From the NCBI RefSeq assembly GCF_026537325.1, contig NZ_JAFNMJ010000001.1:186001-250000 (forward strand): DNA of 64,000 bases, in the 5' to 3' direction. The position numbers and the translations under genes are program-made. The notes under the pieces were generated by a model that did no database searches, was not told the origin of the DNA, and was given only the letters and a program-made list of their open reading frames with translations. How positions within the stretch are numbered: the stretch's first letter is position 1; each line of letters starts with the position of its first letter. Shown piece by piece: positions 16,254 through 25,056 of the stretch. The DNA is from Bifidobacterium sp. B4142 (GTDB lineage: Bacteria; Actinomycetota; Actinomycetes; Actinomycetales; Bifidobacteriaceae).

Positions 16254-17261
16254 TTAATTCTCCTTCGCGTCCAGCAGCACTACGCCCTGGGGTGGATTGC
16301 TGTCAATGGCTCCCACGGTTTCATGAGGCAGATAGGGTTCCTCCATGGAGGAAATCTCCTCAGGTGTAAGCTCCAAATCCAGCGCAGCTGCGGCATCGTC
16401 AAGGTGCCGGGCCTTTGTGGCGCCGATGATTGGTGAGGCTACGCCTTTGGCCCACTGCCAGGCAATGGCTACCCGGGCCATAGGTACGTTGTGCCGCTCT
16501 GCCACTTTCTGCACGCGGTCAATGATGGCCAAGTCGTTGTCTTCGGCCCGGTCGTACTTGCCGCGCGAGACCTTATCGGTGGCGCTACGAAGGGTGTCAG
16601 CGGTCCAGGTGGGCCGTGTCAGATGGCCAGCGGCCAGAGGGCTGTAGGGCATGAGCGAGACGTCCGTCTTTCTGCAGAAGGGTATCAGGTCCTTCTCATC
16701 CTCCTGGTAGAGCAGGTTGTAATGGTTCTCCATGGCGCTGAAAGGGGTCCAACCGTTGTCATGGGCGACTTTCTGCATGCCCTGAAACTGGCTGGCGTAC
16801 ATGGCCGAGGCGCCCAGCGCTCGCACCTTGCCGACCTTGACCAGATCGTTGAGCGCTTCCATGGTCTCCTCGATTGGCGTTTCATAGTCGAACCTGTGGA
16901 TGATGTAGAGGTCCAGGTAGTCGGTGCCCAGTCGCTTGAGCGTCCCATCGATCTCGCGATGGATGGCCTTGGATGAAAGCCGTCCCTCGTTGAAGTAGAC
17001 CTTTGAGGCGATGACCACTTGGTCGCGGCTTGTATACTTTCTCAGCGCCTTTCCCAGATATTCCTCACTGGTCCCGTCCGAGTAGCCGTTGGCCGTATCG
17101 AAAAAGGTGATGCCCAGATCCAGTGCGTGAGCAACGACTGCGTCAGTCCCTTCCTCATCCAGTGTCCAGTCATGCATGGTGCCTGGCTTGCCGAAGCTCA
17201 TGCACCCCACGCAGATCTTCGATATGTTGATGTCCGTCTTGCCCAGTTGTGTGTATAACAT
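16254..17261 (-). CDS. Aldo/keto reductase
   Basis: 335 residues, NADPH-dependent carbonyl reductase of the AKR family. The catalytic tetrad is recognisable: Asp55 and Tyr60 (FFDTANGYSDG), Lys87 (IASKVYF) and His122 (LYIIHRFD). The C-terminal SPIIGATKARHLDDAAAAL segment is the coenzyme-binding part of AKR family YccK/YdhF-like enzymes. ATG at 17261 has AGGGGG 8 nt upstream. It is convergent with the AraC gene; a role in the neighbouring sugar pathway is possible but not shown. Confidence 0.9.
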   Translation of the reverse strand: MLYTQLGKTDINISKICVGCMSFGKPGTMHDWTLDEEGTDAVVAHALDLGITFFDTANGYSDGTSEEYLGKALRKYTSRDQVVIASKVYFNEGRLSSKAIHREIDGTLKRLGTDYLDLYIIHRFDYETPIEETMEALNDLVKVGKVRALGASAMYASQFQGMQKVAHDNGWTPFSAMENHYNLLYQEDEKDLIPFCRKTDVSLMPYSPLAAGHLTRPTWTADTLRSATDKVSRGKYDRAEDNDLAIIDRVQKVAERHNVPMARVAIAWQWAKGVASPIIGATKARHLDDAAAALDLELTPEEISSMEEPYLPHETVGAIDSNPPQGVVLLDAKEN

Positions 17262-18137
17262 GATGAGCCCCCTGGCTTTCCCTGCTGGAGATGCAATCAT
17301 GCTAGCAAGTTCAAGTCGGTGGAAGTCTACTTCTTTGGTTTTCGTGGCGAACAGGACACCCAACGAACCGGCAACAAACCTTGCCTATCGCTTATCTGTC
17401 ACGAATTTTGACTAGCAACATGGAAGCAAGGAGCTGAGTATGAGTGGATTCAGTCTTCATCGGCAGCAAGGGCGGTATTCGGTTTAGAGACTAACCCTGT
17501 TGTTTTTTGCAATGACTTTTGGGCGAGCGAAATCGAGTGGATACTGTCTTGGATTCCACAGCTCTCCCGCCCTTCAGTCGGGACAAGCAACATTGCTGAT
17601 CGACGACCAGGCAATCGAAAACAATTAAATGTGTCCCTTTATAGGAATTCATCTGCCTTGCAGTTGGAGCATATAACAAAGGACTAAATCAAAAAAGTCT
17701 ACAGTGGAGAAAGCTGCGGCAACCCTCCCTCCGACAGGCCAGCGACCGCGTACACCGCTGTCTCCAGGGTGAGTTTGCAGGTGCTATGCAGTGTGTGAGC
17801 TGGATTGAGTGCGTCCCATATTGGTCAAACAGCTAGAAGAGCTAAGGCAAGATGACCCAGGGTGTTTGCTTCTTTGACTAATGCTTAGGGGGTGAATGCC
17901 GAAGATTTCGCAAATGCCGACGATTCCAGTGCACTCAGCCTGAAATAGAATTTCGGACATAACCGCTCCCACAGGTTACGATTGATGGTTGATGATGTAC
18001 ACGTGCGTCGTCCCTTGCGCATTTTGTTCTTTAGGACACGGACGCAATCTGAGCAATGCGGCAAGGCTAATTGTCGGCTGAACGTTCCCGCTATTCTCCG
18101 TTGATATGATTAGTGTAAAAGCTGAAGTTAACCTTTA
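17262..18137. other. Non-coding or decayed accessory DNA
   Basis: 876 nt without a supported gene. A 15-codon ORF (17440-17487) with GGAG upstream reads MSGFSLHRQQGRYSV and then stops. Short open frames on the minus strand near 17500-17680 and 17780-17970 have no family-like sequence. Composition is lower in GC than the core and the neighbours are pseudogenes, so this is probably gene debris. Confidence 0.5.
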
Positions 18138-18550
18138 ATGAAACAGGCTCGCGTGGCAAATGGAAATGACATGAGTTGCGTTGCGTTTTCGCACTTGTTG
18201 CGTTTCAAGCACTCACATTATCCGTATTCCGATAGGTACCTTCGTGAGGTGAGGAATTCGCCGGATACACATGCAAGAACGGAAAAACAGCTTATGGTGC
18301 AGTGGTTTGCAGATAATGCCACCTATGGATCGGGTTCCTATTCCCGGCAGAAGCCGAACAATAGCGCAAAGGAGTGCTTCAACAAATTGGAGAACGCTGC
18401 GTCTTTACTCTGGATTGCAGAGGCGGCTGGCATTGAAGAGCGATCGTAGCAGCAGCTTTTGAGACTGCAAGGCAGGCGGGAGACTATCGTCAAGCTTGTG
18501 GAGTGATCCGGAAGATCATTACCTGGTCCATGATTGTTGAATCCTTGTAA
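18138..18550 (+). pseudogene. Uncharacterised small protein, broken by a single-base frameshift
   Basis: The first frame gives 103 residues to TAG at 18447-18449 and ends in WIAEAAGIEERS. Immediately before the stop, another frame continues as VAAAFETARQAGDYRQACGV and closes at TAA 18548-18550, which reads as a natural helical C-terminus. Loss of one base near 18441 explains both. The intact ancestor would have about 137 residues. I do not recognise the family. Its neighbour downstream is also a frameshifted pseudogene. Confidence 0.55.
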
Positions 18551-18674
18551 GGGATCGACATAGAGCATGAATAGTTCTTCATTAGGAGTCGCGGCCACTC
18601 GGTTTCCAGTATGGACTGCTCAGAGCAGGAGTGGCTTTGTTTAATGCAGGATCAGGAAGAAAAGGTTGCCCGTG

Positions 18675-19613
18675 ATGAAAATCATTTAATCCCAATGGGC
18701 ATCTGCATTTACCTTTGACGAGGCCGGGTATGCCGATATCCTCATGAACGGCTTGAGCAGGATGAATGCGAGAATAGCAAGGTTTGCGAATTGGACCAAA
18801 CACAGGCCTGATAGACGTTGCAAATGAGCAGCTGAAGTCGCAGCTGCAAGCGGTTGTTGCAAAAAGGACTCAGAGATAGCGGAGTTGCAGAGCAAGGTCC
18901 AGGCCAAGTCCCTCAAGGAGCGTTATGAGGTCCAGATTCAGGATCGTGATGAGCAGATTGAGCGGCTGCGTGATCTGAAGGCGAAGCTGTCCCCCAAGAT
19001 GGTGGGGGAGACGCTTGAGCAGCATTGCCAGATCGAGTTCAACAAACTACGGTCCACGGCCTTCCCCAATGCCTACTTTGAGAAGGGCAACGATGCGAGG
19101 ACGGGCAGCAAGGACAGGCGGGGAAAGCACTGTGAGTATGCCATCATGGTCTCCCTGCTGGAGCCTGACAGCGACCTGTACAACACGGGCATCGTGGACG
19201 TCTCCTATCGCTATGAGAAAATGTATGTCGTCCGCCCGCAGTTCTTCATTCCGATAATCACCCTGCTTCGGGATGCTGCCAAGAACTCCCTGCAATACAA
19301 AAATGAACTTGAAGAGGTGAAGGAACAGAACATCGACATAACTCATTTTGAGGAAGAGCTGGACTCTTTCAAAAATGCTTTTGGTCGCAATCATGAAATC
19401 GCTTCGAAAAAGTTCAAGAATGCAGTAGAGGAGATCGACAAATCCATCAGTCACCTGAACAAGATCAAGGACGCCCTGCTGGGCTCCGAGAACCAGCTTC
19501 GTCTGGCCAACAACAAGGCGCAGGATGTAACCATACGAAAACTGACCAGGCATAATGAGACCATGAAGGCCAAGTTCGACGAAGTAAAGAAGTCCAAATC
19601 CATTGGGGCCTGA
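18675..19613 (+). pseudogene. DUF2130 protein, decayed by frameshifts and an internal deletion
   Basis: The last 242 residues (ATG near 18885) are an open DUF2130 C-terminus: [38 protein letters not shown] and [20 protein letters not shown]. About 45 residues of the conserved middle block are missing between GSK and [13 protein letters not shown]. Upstream coding continues in other frames. [13 protein letters not shown] is separated from [11 protein letters not shown] by loss of one A in an A-run near 18862. FTFDEAGYADIL near 18708 is the family N-terminus, and HERLEQDE lies in yet another frame. Intact family members are coiled-coil proteins of unclear, possibly nuclease-related, function. 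Probably non-functional. Confidence 0.7.
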
Positions 19614-19737
19614 GAATGTGAACCGTGCAGTCGAGTCGCGGGATGGATGTAGACGGTTTTCTCTGATTCTGAGGTTGGGGCATCCATCTGTATCTGACTG
19701 CACCATGCTGGCCAGTGTTTCGATCTGCCCCAAGTAG

Positions 19738-19768
19738 GGGCCTATAGGAACTAAACGTGGTGCTTAAG
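19738..19768. repeat. Left terminal inverted repeat of the IS element
   Basis: Begins GGGCCTATAGGAACTAAACG and matches the reverse complement of the right end at 29 of 31 positions. Confidence 0.85.
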
Positions 19769-19883
19769 TTGCTGGTTTGGCCTTGTGGCAGTAGGCGTGT
19801 CTGGGTGGTATTAATGGGACGGCCCATTAATGCGGGCCCTGCGGGTCCCTTGGACGGGCTTTCCTGTCCTGTTCGATGGGGGC

Positions 19884-20838
19884 ATGAGGACCAGATCGAA
19901 GAGGGCCAGGCATTGCCCGGTGTGCCATGGGCCGATGAAGAAGAGCGGGCGCACCACTGCCGGTTCCCAACGCTGGAAGTGCACGGCCTGCGCCCTGAGC
20001 TCGACCGCCGTCAGAAGGGACCGGGCCCGTGACTTCCAGCTGCGCGAGTTCCTGGACTGGCTGCTGACGGGCAGGACACAGGAGCAGATGGGCCCCACGG
20101 GAGCCCGGGCCTTTCGCAAACGGGTCGGCTGGTGCTGGAACATCGCCCCGGCCATCGAGCCGGACGGTGTGGTCCACCACACGGTCATGGCGGACGGCAC
20201 CTGCATGGCCCACGGCTGGTGCCTGATCATCGCCATCGACGGGGCCAGCGGCCAGGTCATCGACTGGCAGTGGTGCCACCATGAGAACACGGCGGCCTAC
20301 ACGGCCCTGTTCGGCCGCATCCCCCGACCCGACGTGCTCATCACGGACGGGCTGCGCGGCGTGGAGAGGGCCTGCGCCGCCGTCTGGCCGGGCACGCGCA
20401 TCCAACGCTGCCTGGTGCACGTGCAACGCAACACCAGGACCGACCTGACCAGCCGCCCCCGCCTCCAGGCCGGCAGGGAGCTCAAGAAACTGAGCGACCG
20501 GCTCACCCGGGTCCACGACCCCGAGGGGGCCGCCCGGCGGGCCGGTGCCCTCCACCACCAACCGTTTGGAGGGCGGGCTCAACTCACCCATCAAACGCAC
20601 CCTGCTGCAACACCACGGACTGCCCGAGGAACACATGAGACGCGCCTGCGAATGGCACTGCTACATGAAAGGCCCCAACCCCGACCCCACCGGCCTCATC
20701 AAAGACACACACCACCAACCACAACCAGCACCAGAACAGAAGAGCGGACAGGAAACGGGCGAGCCCGAAAGCTACGGCACCGCCATCGACTGGAACGAAC
20801 TCCACACACCCGTCAGATACCCCGACAGCACACTCTGA
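19884..20838 (+). pseudogene. IS1249-type transposase, catalytic region partly deleted
   Basis: The first part (from ATG 19884) has the N-terminal zinc-finger-like pattern HCPVCHGPMKKSG...RWKCTAC and the first DDE block around VLITDGLRGVERACAAVWP and RIQRCLVHVQRNT. Near 20535 the frame changes and continues as PSTTNRLEGGLNSPIKRTLL, the family's C-terminal Glu block. The roughly 100 residues normally between these blocks are absent. The element therefore cannot encode a normal transposase. Confidence 0.8.
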
Positions 20839-20862
20839 CAACCACAACCCAAAAAACGGCTT

Positions 20863-20893
20863 CTAAAGCACCACGTTTAGTTCCTAAAGGCCC
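20863..20893. repeat. Right terminal inverted repeat of the IS element
   Basis: Ends ...CGTTTAGTTCCTAAAGGCCC and pairs with the left repeat at 19738-19768. AAGTAG follows directly. Confidence 0.85.
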
Positions 20894-20961
20894 AAGTAGG
20901 CTGAAATAGAAAACAGGTTGGAAAAACAAAGGCCCGGAGTCCAGACGATTCCGAGCCGTAC

Positions 20962-21038
20962 TGGTAGCGGGGTCAGGATTTGAACCTGAGACCTCTGGGT
21001 TATGAGCCCAGCGAGCTACCGAACTGCTCCACCCCGCG
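20962..21038 (-). tRNA. tRNA-Met (CAT), initiator type
   Basis: 77 nt including encoded CCA. The anticodon loop is CTCATAA. The anticodon stem has three consecutive G-C pairs (GGG/CCC), and the first acceptor position (C1 opposite T72) does not pair; both are hallmarks of initiator tRNA. It marks the right flank of the accessory region. Confidence 0.92.
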
Positions 21039-21133
21039 TCGGCTGTGCAATACAGCAGTTATCTATGTTACGGATTCCGCTGCCTTTGTCAAGTCCGTGT
21101 GTGGGCATTTGTTCCCAGGAGGATAATGGAGTC

Positions 21134-22183
21134 ATGCCTATCACCATCCCCACTGGATTGCCGGCCAGATCCATCCTGGATTCGGAGCGCATCTTCGCCC
21201 TGGAAAGCCACGAGGCGGAGCGTCAGGAGATGCGTCCGCTCAGGCTGGTCATCCTCAACCTGATGCCCACCAAGGTGGAGACCGAGACCCAGCTGCTGCG
21301 GCTGATCTCCAAGTCGCCACTTCAGGTGGAGATCGACTTCATGAAGACTTCAACCCATCAGGCCGTGCACACAAGCATGGATCACCTGGTCAAGTTCTAC
21401 GAGAATCTGGACTCCTTCCAGGACAACTGTTATGACGGTCTTGTCGTGACGGGCGCTCCGGTGGAGCAGATGGACTTCGAGCAGGTCGACTACTGGGAGG
21501 AACTTACCCACATTCTGGACTGGGCGTCTACCCACGTCTTCTCTACTATGTATCTGTGCTGGGGAGCCATGGCCGGGCTCTACCACCGCCACGGCATCGC
21601 CAAGCGCGACCTGGATCGCAAGGTCTTCGGGGTCTTTCCTCAGTATCTGCAGGACGAGTACTGCTTCATCACCAATGGCTTCGACGAGATAGCCCTGCAG
21701 CCCCACTCCCGCTGGGCCGGGGTGGACGAGGACCAGGTGCGGGCCTGTCCGGATCTGCAGGTGCTGACCTGGGGTCCCCGGTCTGGCCCGGGGCTTATCA
21801 GCACCCGGGATTTCTCAGAGATTTTCGTGCTGGGTCACTGGGAGTACGACCGCGACACCCTGGCCCGCGAGTACCAGCGCGACATGGCCAAGGGCCTGGA
21901 CCAGGTGCCTTTCCCGGTCAACTACTATCCTCACGACGATCCCACGCTGGAGCCGGTCTTCTCCTGGCGGGCCCATGCCAATCTGCTCTGGCGCAACTGG
22001 CTGAACTGGGTCTACGAGACCACCCCCTACGACTTGGACCAGGTGCCGACCTTGCGGGCGGCGGGCCGTCTAGGCACGGACCGGTCCGTCAGACACGCGC
22101 CTGAATGCCCGCGGGCTGACGGATACCGGCCCATGGCGGGTGATGGGTACGGGCTTGTTCCCGGCGCTGTTGACTGTCGATGA
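21134..22183 (+). CDS. metA: Homoserine O-acyltransferase MetA, predicted acetyl-CoA type
   Basis: 349 residues. It activates the homoserine hydroxyl in methionine synthesis. The catalytic residues align exactly with the family: Cys142 (YLCWGAMAG), His235 and Glu237 (GHWEYD). Residue 111 is Glu (GAPVEQMDFE), which in Bacillus cereus MetA specifies acetyl-CoA, whereas Gly111 specifies succinyl-CoA. So this is probably homoserine O-acetyltransferase despite the usual annotation. ATG at 21134 is preferred: AGGAGG lies 12 nt upstream and the sequence matches the family start. The C-terminal 40 residues after NWVYETTPYD are a variable tail. Confidence 0.92.
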   Translation: MPITIPTGLPARSILDSERIFALESHEAERQEMRPLRLVILNLMPTKVETETQLLRLISKSPLQVEIDFMKTSTHQAVHTSMDHLVKFYENLDSFQDNCYDGLVVTGAPVEQMDFEQVDYWEELTHILDWASTHVFSTMYLCWGAMAGLYHRHGIAKRDLDRKVFGVFPQYLQDEYCFITNGFDEIALQPHSRWAGVDEDQVRACPDLQVLTWGPRSGPGLISTRDFSEIFVLGHWEYDRDTLAREYQRDMAKGLDQVPFPVNYYPHDDPTLEPVFSWRAHANLLWRNWLNWVYETTPYDLDQVPTLRAAGRLGTDRSVRHAPECPRADGYRPMAGDGYGLVPGAVDCR

Positions 22184-22363
22184 AGATTGGACGAATTTCG
22201 TCACCAGCCTGTCCACACCGCGGAGCAAATCCTGCCCGCAAACGCTATCTGTGACACACTGGTTGAATCCATGGTCGCCGTGGTGTGGGTACACTATCGA
22301 CACGGTGCAGCCATGAGTCGCACACGCGCTATAGTGTTCACTGTGTCGTTCAGGAGGCGATAG

Positions 22364-23179
22364 ATGCTAGAGGCAATGGGAAGTGGAGCTTTCAGTCTGG
22401 CCATGGCCAAGCCGAGCGAGCTGCCTTCCATCGAGGATTTCCTGCCTCCTGAGATTCTTTTCCAGGGAACGCCCTTCGCCATGAACCGGATCATCCTGGT
22501 CAGATTCGTGGCCATGGTCATCATCCTTCTGGTGCTGGGAATCACCGCCGCAAGGGCCAAGCTGATCCCCTCCCGCTGGCAGGGGGCCATCGAGTGGGTC
22601 ATCGAGTTCATCCGTGACTCGGTCGTCTACGACACCTTGGGCGAGATTCGCGGCAAGCGCTACGTGCCCATGATTACGACCATCTTCCTGACCATCTTGG
22701 TCTTCAACCTCTGTGGCATTGTGCCGGGCATGAACATCGCAGCCACTGCGACCATCACTATGCCATTGGTCTTCGCCATCTGGACTTTCTGCCAGTACAT
22801 GGTGACGGGATTCCGGGAGCAGGGTGTCTGGGGCTATTTCAAATCGGAGCTCTTTCCGGCTGGAGTGCCTTGGCCTCTCTATATCATTCTGACGCCCATC
22901 CAGCTTCTGGAGATGGTCATCGTCAAGCCGGCCTCCCTGACCATTCGACTCTTTGCCAACATGATCGCCGGCCATCTACTGGTGGCGGTCAGTCTGGCCT
23001 TCACCCAGTTCTACATCATTGAGGCCGGCAACAAGTCCCTGGCCCTGGCTGGCGTAGGCTGGTTCGCTCTGGGCTTCGCCTTGACGGCCTTTGAAATCTT
23101 CGTGGCGGCCCTCCAGGCCTACATCTTCGCTATCCTTACCACGGTCTACATCTCCATGAGTTACCCTGAAGAAGGTTGA
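22364..23179 (+). CDS. atpB: F1Fo-ATP synthase subunit a
   Basis: 271 residues, first gene of the atp operon. Membrane subunit forming the proton half-channels. The essential Arg is in KPASLTIRLFANMIAGH, with the partner helix near the C-terminus (ALTAFEIFVAALQAYIFAIL). AGGAGG lies 6 nt before the ATG. A TATAGT at 22330-22335 could be the operon -10. Confidence 0.95.
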   Translation: MLEAMGSGAFSLAMAKPSELPSIEDFLPPEILFQGTPFAMNRIILVRFVAMVIILLVLGITAARAKLIPSRWQGAIEWVIEFIRDSVVYDTLGEIRGKRYVPMITTIFLTILVFNLCGIVPGMNIAATATITMPLVFAIWTFCQYMVTGFREQGVWGYFKSELFPAGVPWPLYIILTPIQLLEMVIVKPASLTIRLFANMIAGHLLVAVSLAFTQFYIIEAGNKSLALAGVGWFALGFALTAFEIFVAALQAYIFAILTTVYISMSYPEEG

Positions 23180-23310
23180 GGGGAAAGGACAAGCCGCGGT
23201 TGGCGTTACAGGCCGTCGCAGCCCACATATTCGTCGGTTCCGACCAGTAGACGGGAGTCGGGGCTGAACCACAATCCAAGAACCGGCAACGGTGGAGGAA
23301 AGGAAAATAA

Positions 23311-23538
<228 letters not shown>

Positions 23539-23588
23539 GCCGTGCGATTCTTGCATGATCCGGCTTAGATAAGGGAAAGGAGGAGCCA

Positions 23589-24131
23589 ATGTACGCTCTA
23601 GCGGCAGACAAGGGGATTCAGCTGTTCATTCCCCAGCTTTATGACATTGTGTGGTCGCTGGTCATCCTGGTCATCCTGGCCGTCTTCTTCTACAAGTTCT
23701 TCATGCCCAAGTTCCAGGCCATCTTTGATGAGCGCTCGTCCAAGATCGAGGGCAACATCCAGAAGGCCGCTAAGGCTCGTGAAGAGGCGGATCAGGCCCG
23801 CAAGCAGTATCAGGATCAGTTGGGCAAAGCTCGTGTTGAGGCTTCCCAGATCCGCGATGACGCCCGTGCCGAGGCCTCTAGGATCGTGGCCGATGCCAGG
23901 ACCCGGGCCGAGACCGAGGCCAACCAGATCACTGAGAACGCCCAGCGATCCCTCAAGTCCCAGCAGCAGCAGGCGCTGGTCTCGCTCAAGGGCGAGGTGG
24001 GCACGCTGGCTACGGCTCTTGCCGGCAAGATCCTGGGCTCGCAGCTTCAGGATGATGCCGTGCAGTCCTCCATGATCGACTCGATCATCGCGGACCAGGG
24101 TGGACAACCCTCGGACAAGCGGCAGGCATGA
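23589..24131 (+). CDS. atpF: F1Fo-ATP synthase subunit b
   Basis: 180 residues. One N-terminal membrane helix (about residues 16-36) followed by a long charged coiled coil rich in Ala, Glu, Arg and Gln. It is the peripheral stalk linking subunit a to the F1 head. AGGAGCC precedes the ATG. Confidence 0.95.
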   Translation: MYALAADKGIQLFIPQLYDIVWSLVILVILAVFFYKFFMPKFQAIFDERSSKIEGNIQKAAKAREEADQARKQYQDQLGKARVEASQIRDDARAEASRIVADARTRAETEANQITENAQRSLKSQQQQALVSLKGEVGTLATALAGKILGSQLQDDAVQSSMIDSIIADQGGQPSDKRQA

Positions 24132-24182
24132 TGACTGATCAGAGGACGACGGGCGCGCCCGTCTCGCGAAAGGGGAGGTGAC

Positions 24183-25010
24183 ATGCGAGGAGAGACTTCG
24201 CTGAGCTCCGATAAGGAGACCAGGGCCAAGTATGCCCCCTTGCTCAAGAGCAAGGGGAAGGATGCCCTCCGCGTGGCCATGGACCTCTATACCTTCGTGA
24301 CCCTGCTCGATGCCAACAGACCCCTGGAGCGTGCGCTGACCGACCCCTCCCGTCCGGCTGAGGACAAGTGGCGTGTGATCGACACCATCCTGGCTGACAA
24401 GGCTGATCCTCTGACCGTGGATATCCTCCATGATTTGACTGATCATCAGTGGAGCCGTGTGGTGCACATTGCCAACGCGGCCGAGGACATGTCGGTGGAT
24501 GCCACTGCTTATTACGCCGATGCTCTGGGCATCACCAACCAGGTGGCCGGCGAGCTGGCTGAGATCCATTCGGCCCTGCTCGGGATGCCTCTGGTGCTCT
24601 TCCGGCTCTCCGACGAGTACAGTGATTCCAAGGCGCGAGCCGACCTGCTCAGGGCGCTTCTTGATGGGCAGCATATGCATCCGGTTACCGAGCAGATGGC
24701 CCTGAACGCCACCATCGATCTGCGCGGGCGGCGCTTCCCTGACACCATCGTTTGGTTGGTGGATCGCTTCTCTGAGCATATGGATCAGATCATGGTCACC
24801 GTCACCACGGCGGTCTCCATGAATGACCAGCAGGTCAACCGCCTGCAGGAGGTCTACGGGCGCAAGCTTGGTAAGCCGGTCCACATCAACTCGGTGGTCG
24901 ATCCCTCGGTCCTGGGCGGTATGAAGGTCCAGTATGGATCGGTCTCTACAGACGGCACGGTGGCTACGCAATTGAAGCACCTGAAGCGGCGCATGGCCGT
25001 GGCAGGATGA
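24183..25010 (+). CDS. atpH: F1Fo-ATP synthase subunit delta
   Basis: 275 residues, the long form usual in actinobacteria compared with about 180 in E. coli. The C-terminal block LGKPVHINSVVDPSVLGGMKV is the conserved delta/OSCP signature. It caps the F1 head and joins it to subunit b. A strong GGAGGTGA lies just before ATG 24183. Confidence 0.93.
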   Translation: MRGETSLSSDKETRAKYAPLLKSKGKDALRVAMDLYTFVTLLDANRPLERALTDPSRPAEDKWRVIDTILADKADPLTVDILHDLTDHQWSRVVHIANAAEDMSVDATAYYADALGITNQVAGELAEIHSALLGMPLVLFRLSDEYSDSKARADLLRALLDGQHMHPVTEQMALNATIDLRGRRFPDTIVWLVDRFSEHMDQIMVTVTTAVSMNDQQVNRLQEVYGRKLGKPVHINSVVDPSVLGGMKVQYGSVSTDGTVATQLKHLKRRMAVAG

Positions 25011-25056
25011 GCGGAGAACCGACAGACTTGAACAAGAACAGAAATAAGGAGTGATC

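Larger units (their letters stand above)
19738..20893 (+). mobile_element. IS1249-type (IS256 family) insertion sequence, internally deleted
   Basis: 1,156 bp bounded by 31-bp terminal inverted repeats with two mismatches (19738-19768 and 20863-20893) and by a direct repeat AAGTAG/AAGTAGG at 19732-19738 and 20894-20900, consistent with target-site duplication. The transposase gene inside has an internal deletion. GC is higher than in the surrounding low-GC DNA. Confidence 0.8.

Noticed and set aside
17784-17972. Possible 62-residue minus-strand gene in the decayed region
   Set aside because: No ribosome-binding site and no family resemblance; more likely debris.
17262-20961. CRISPR array or defence island
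   Set aside because: No regularly spaced repeats and no cas-like or recognisable defence proteins; only pseudogenes and an IS element.
20962-21038. tRNA-Met as a phage or ICE attachment site
   Set aside because: No duplicate of the tRNA 3' end and no integrase gene seen nearby.
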